A stretch of DNA of 12,017 nucleotides from Melioribacter roseus. Lineage in GTDB: Bacteria > Bacteroidota > Ignavibacteria > Ignavibacteriales > Melioribacteraceae. Within the stretch, counting starts at the first letter, position 1, and every line of letters begins with the position of its first letter. Below the pieces are notes generated by a model. The model was not told the origin of the DNA, made no database searches, and saw only the letters and a program-made list of their open reading frames with translations. The position numbers and the translations under genes are program-made. The stretch covers positions 1 to 12,017 of the forward strand of contig DYHC01000027.1 of assembly GCA_020724325.1 (NCBI GenBank). The letters are read 5' to 3'. Below, piece by piece: positions 11,147 to 12,017 of this stretch.

Positions 11147-11464
11147 GTGATCGAAGATTATTTTACGCCGGGATGGGAAATACAGCGACCGACAACTCAA
11201 AACGTTGGCGGGATTGCTAAAGATACATATACACCTGTTGTGACAATTGGTGGCAGAATGCGTTCTCTAACCGGAAGCGAGATTTATGCAAATGAAAAAA
11301 ATAATTACAAAACTTCTCACCGCTTTTATTGTGGTATACACGACATAAAACCAAACGATCGAATTCATGATTTAATCCTCGGATTATCATATGAAGTAGA
11401 ATTTATTCGAAACCCGATGTCAATGGATGATCATTTGGAAATTGATGTTCTCTTTGAAGAATAA
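11147..11464 (+). CDS. Head-tail joining (adaptor/stopper) protein
   Basis: 105 residues with a GTG start at 11147 and AGAGGT (11136-11141) five bases upstream. The pattern of a short N-terminal region with PGWEIQRPT, then VVTIGGRMRSLTGSEIYANE, HRFYCGIHDIKPNDRI, and a final strand pair matches the small beta-barrel head-closure proteins (SPP1 gp16 / Phage_H_T_join class). These sit between connector and tail and act as a stopper for packaged DNA. Size is normal for the family and the protein appears complete. Confidence 0.78.
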   Translation: MIEDYFTPGWEIQRPTTQNVGGIAKDTYTPVVTIGGRMRSLTGSEIYANEKNNYKTSHRFYCGIHDIKPNDRIHDLILGLSYEVEFIRNPMSMDDHLEIDVLFEE

Positions 11465-11476
11465 TGGATTGCTAAA

Positions 11477-11776
11477 ATGGAAAAAGTGAAAAAAGCTGTC
11501 AATAGTTATTGGCAGATAATTGTAGCCGTCGCTCTTGTAATCTTTAATGTCGGCTATACAGTCGCGGTTCTTGAGGGTAAACCATCACACGAGGAAGTTA
11601 AAAAAGAAATCAAGACCGCAATTGATGAATTCAAAGTTGAGACGAAGGATAATTATATAATGATTGATAAAGTGCCGGGTTTAACCCAACAACTTAATGC
11701 AATTAATTCACAACTCGAAAATTTGAATAAACGATTTGAAAAATTCGAAGATAAGTTCATTTACGGAGGAAAATAA
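11477..11776 (+). CDS. Small membrane-anchored coiled-coil protein (99 aa)
   Basis: ATG 11477 lies 12 bases after the previous stop, with a weak site (GGAT). Residues about 12-32 are one membrane segment (QIIVAVALVIFNVGYTVAVL). The remainder is a charged helix with heptads (for example LTQQLNAINSQLENLNKRFE, about 69-88), so a coiled coil outside or inside the membrane is likely. Such proteins occur beside holin and lysis genes; a holin-like or spanin-like role is possible but unproven. It is followed after three bases by another membrane protein, supporting a small membrane or lysis cassette between the head-joining and tail genes. Confidence 0.65.
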   Translation: MEKVKKAVNSYWQIIVAVALVIFNVGYTVAVLEGKPSHEEVKKEIKTAIDEFKVETKDNYIMIDKVPGLTQQLNAINSQLENLNKRFEKFEDKFIYGGK

Positions 11777-11779
11777 GCC

Positions 11780-12017
11780 ATGTTAGATTTTTTTAAGAAT
11801 TCCGCTTTCAAGACTATTGCTATAGTAACGTTTTTCGCGGTCGTATTTATATATATAACATTCAATTGGCTGATTGAATTATCATCGTTCTCAGTTGGAT
11901 TAGCCAAAGGTGCACTTGGAGTTTTTTTGTTCTGGGTATTTGACAAATATGCAGTTAAGGAAATTGATACAATAACTGAATTGAAGGAGAGAAACATTGC
12001 TTACGCGATTTTCCTTT
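11780..12017 (+). CDS. Predicted membrane protein, possible holin (cut by window edge)
   Basis: ATG 11780 has a clear GGAGG site (11765-11769), and the frame is open to the right edge (79 complete codons; the rest is outside). Two membrane segments are visible (about 10-32, AIVTFFAVVFIYITFNWLI, and about 40-57, GLAKGALGVFLFWVF), then a charged loop KEIDTITELKERNIAYAIFL, whose end may begin a third. The last motif recalls DUF350-like or holin-like phage membrane proteins. With the preceding coiled-coil membrane protein it may form a lysis or membrane module, and an endolysin could lie just beyond the window. Confidence 0.6.
   Translation, partial: MLDFFKNSAFKTIAIVTFFAVVFIYITFNWLIELSSFSVGLAKGALGVFLFWVFDKYAVKEIDTITELKERNIAYAIFL

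Overview
The window is an AT-rich stretch of a tailed double-stranded DNA phage or prophage (order Caudoviricetes). It covers the packaging, head and head-tail joining genes in the usual order, almost all on the + strand and tightly coupled by short overlaps. The host is not certain. Clear Shine-Dalgarno sequences (AAAGGAG, GAGGAG, GGAGG) argue against a typical Bacteroidia or Flavobacteriia host. In-frame palindromic repeats in one small gene recall elements seen in Bacteroidota and relatives. I leave the phylum open.

Layout. 1-758: end of an ASCH-like gene, a small unknown gene, and a small PD-(D/E)XK-type nuclease. 759-1294: no ordinary gene, only tiny ORFs (one apparently frameshifted), a 48-residue ORF carrying two interleaved inverted repeats, and a terminator. 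1295-1906: a small possible DNA-binding protein, a short ParB-like protein and a 39-residue ORF. 1910-4008: terminase small and large subunits. 4030-5647: portal and a small gene. 5647-7980: MuF-type minor head protein, interrupted by an intein and ending in a predicted ADP-ribosyltransferase domain. 7985-8173: a 62-residue protein that could be an immunity or accessory partner. 8174-8393: intergenic region with a strong terminator and other hairpins. 8394-10244: scaffold-like protein and P22-type major coat protein, then a terminator. 10306-11464: zinc-finger protein with palindromic repeats and two head-tail connector proteins. 11477-12017: two small membrane proteins, the second cut off by the window edge.

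The most unusual locus is 6484-7320. A complete intein (Cys1, TPNH block B, C-terminal HN followed by Cys) sits exactly inside the conserved INCRC motif of the MuF domain. Embedded within it, on the opposite strand and in exact codon register, is a 223-residue gene with a helix-turn-helix and a Vsr/EDxHD-like nuclease core (6559-7230), a likely homing endonuclease. The sense frame stays open across this antisense gene, so both strands are coding. The antisense gene overlaps splicing block B, and the sense-strand linker has become a Phe/Lys/Ser-rich sequence. The intein also separates the capsid-associated MuF domain from the ART effector, so splicing, or failed splicing with cleavage, decides whether the predicted toxin stays attached to the particle.

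A second oddity is the coat protein. It begins with a predicted membrane-spanning segment, and a relic-looking ribosome binding site lies just before the point where P22-type coat proteins normally start.
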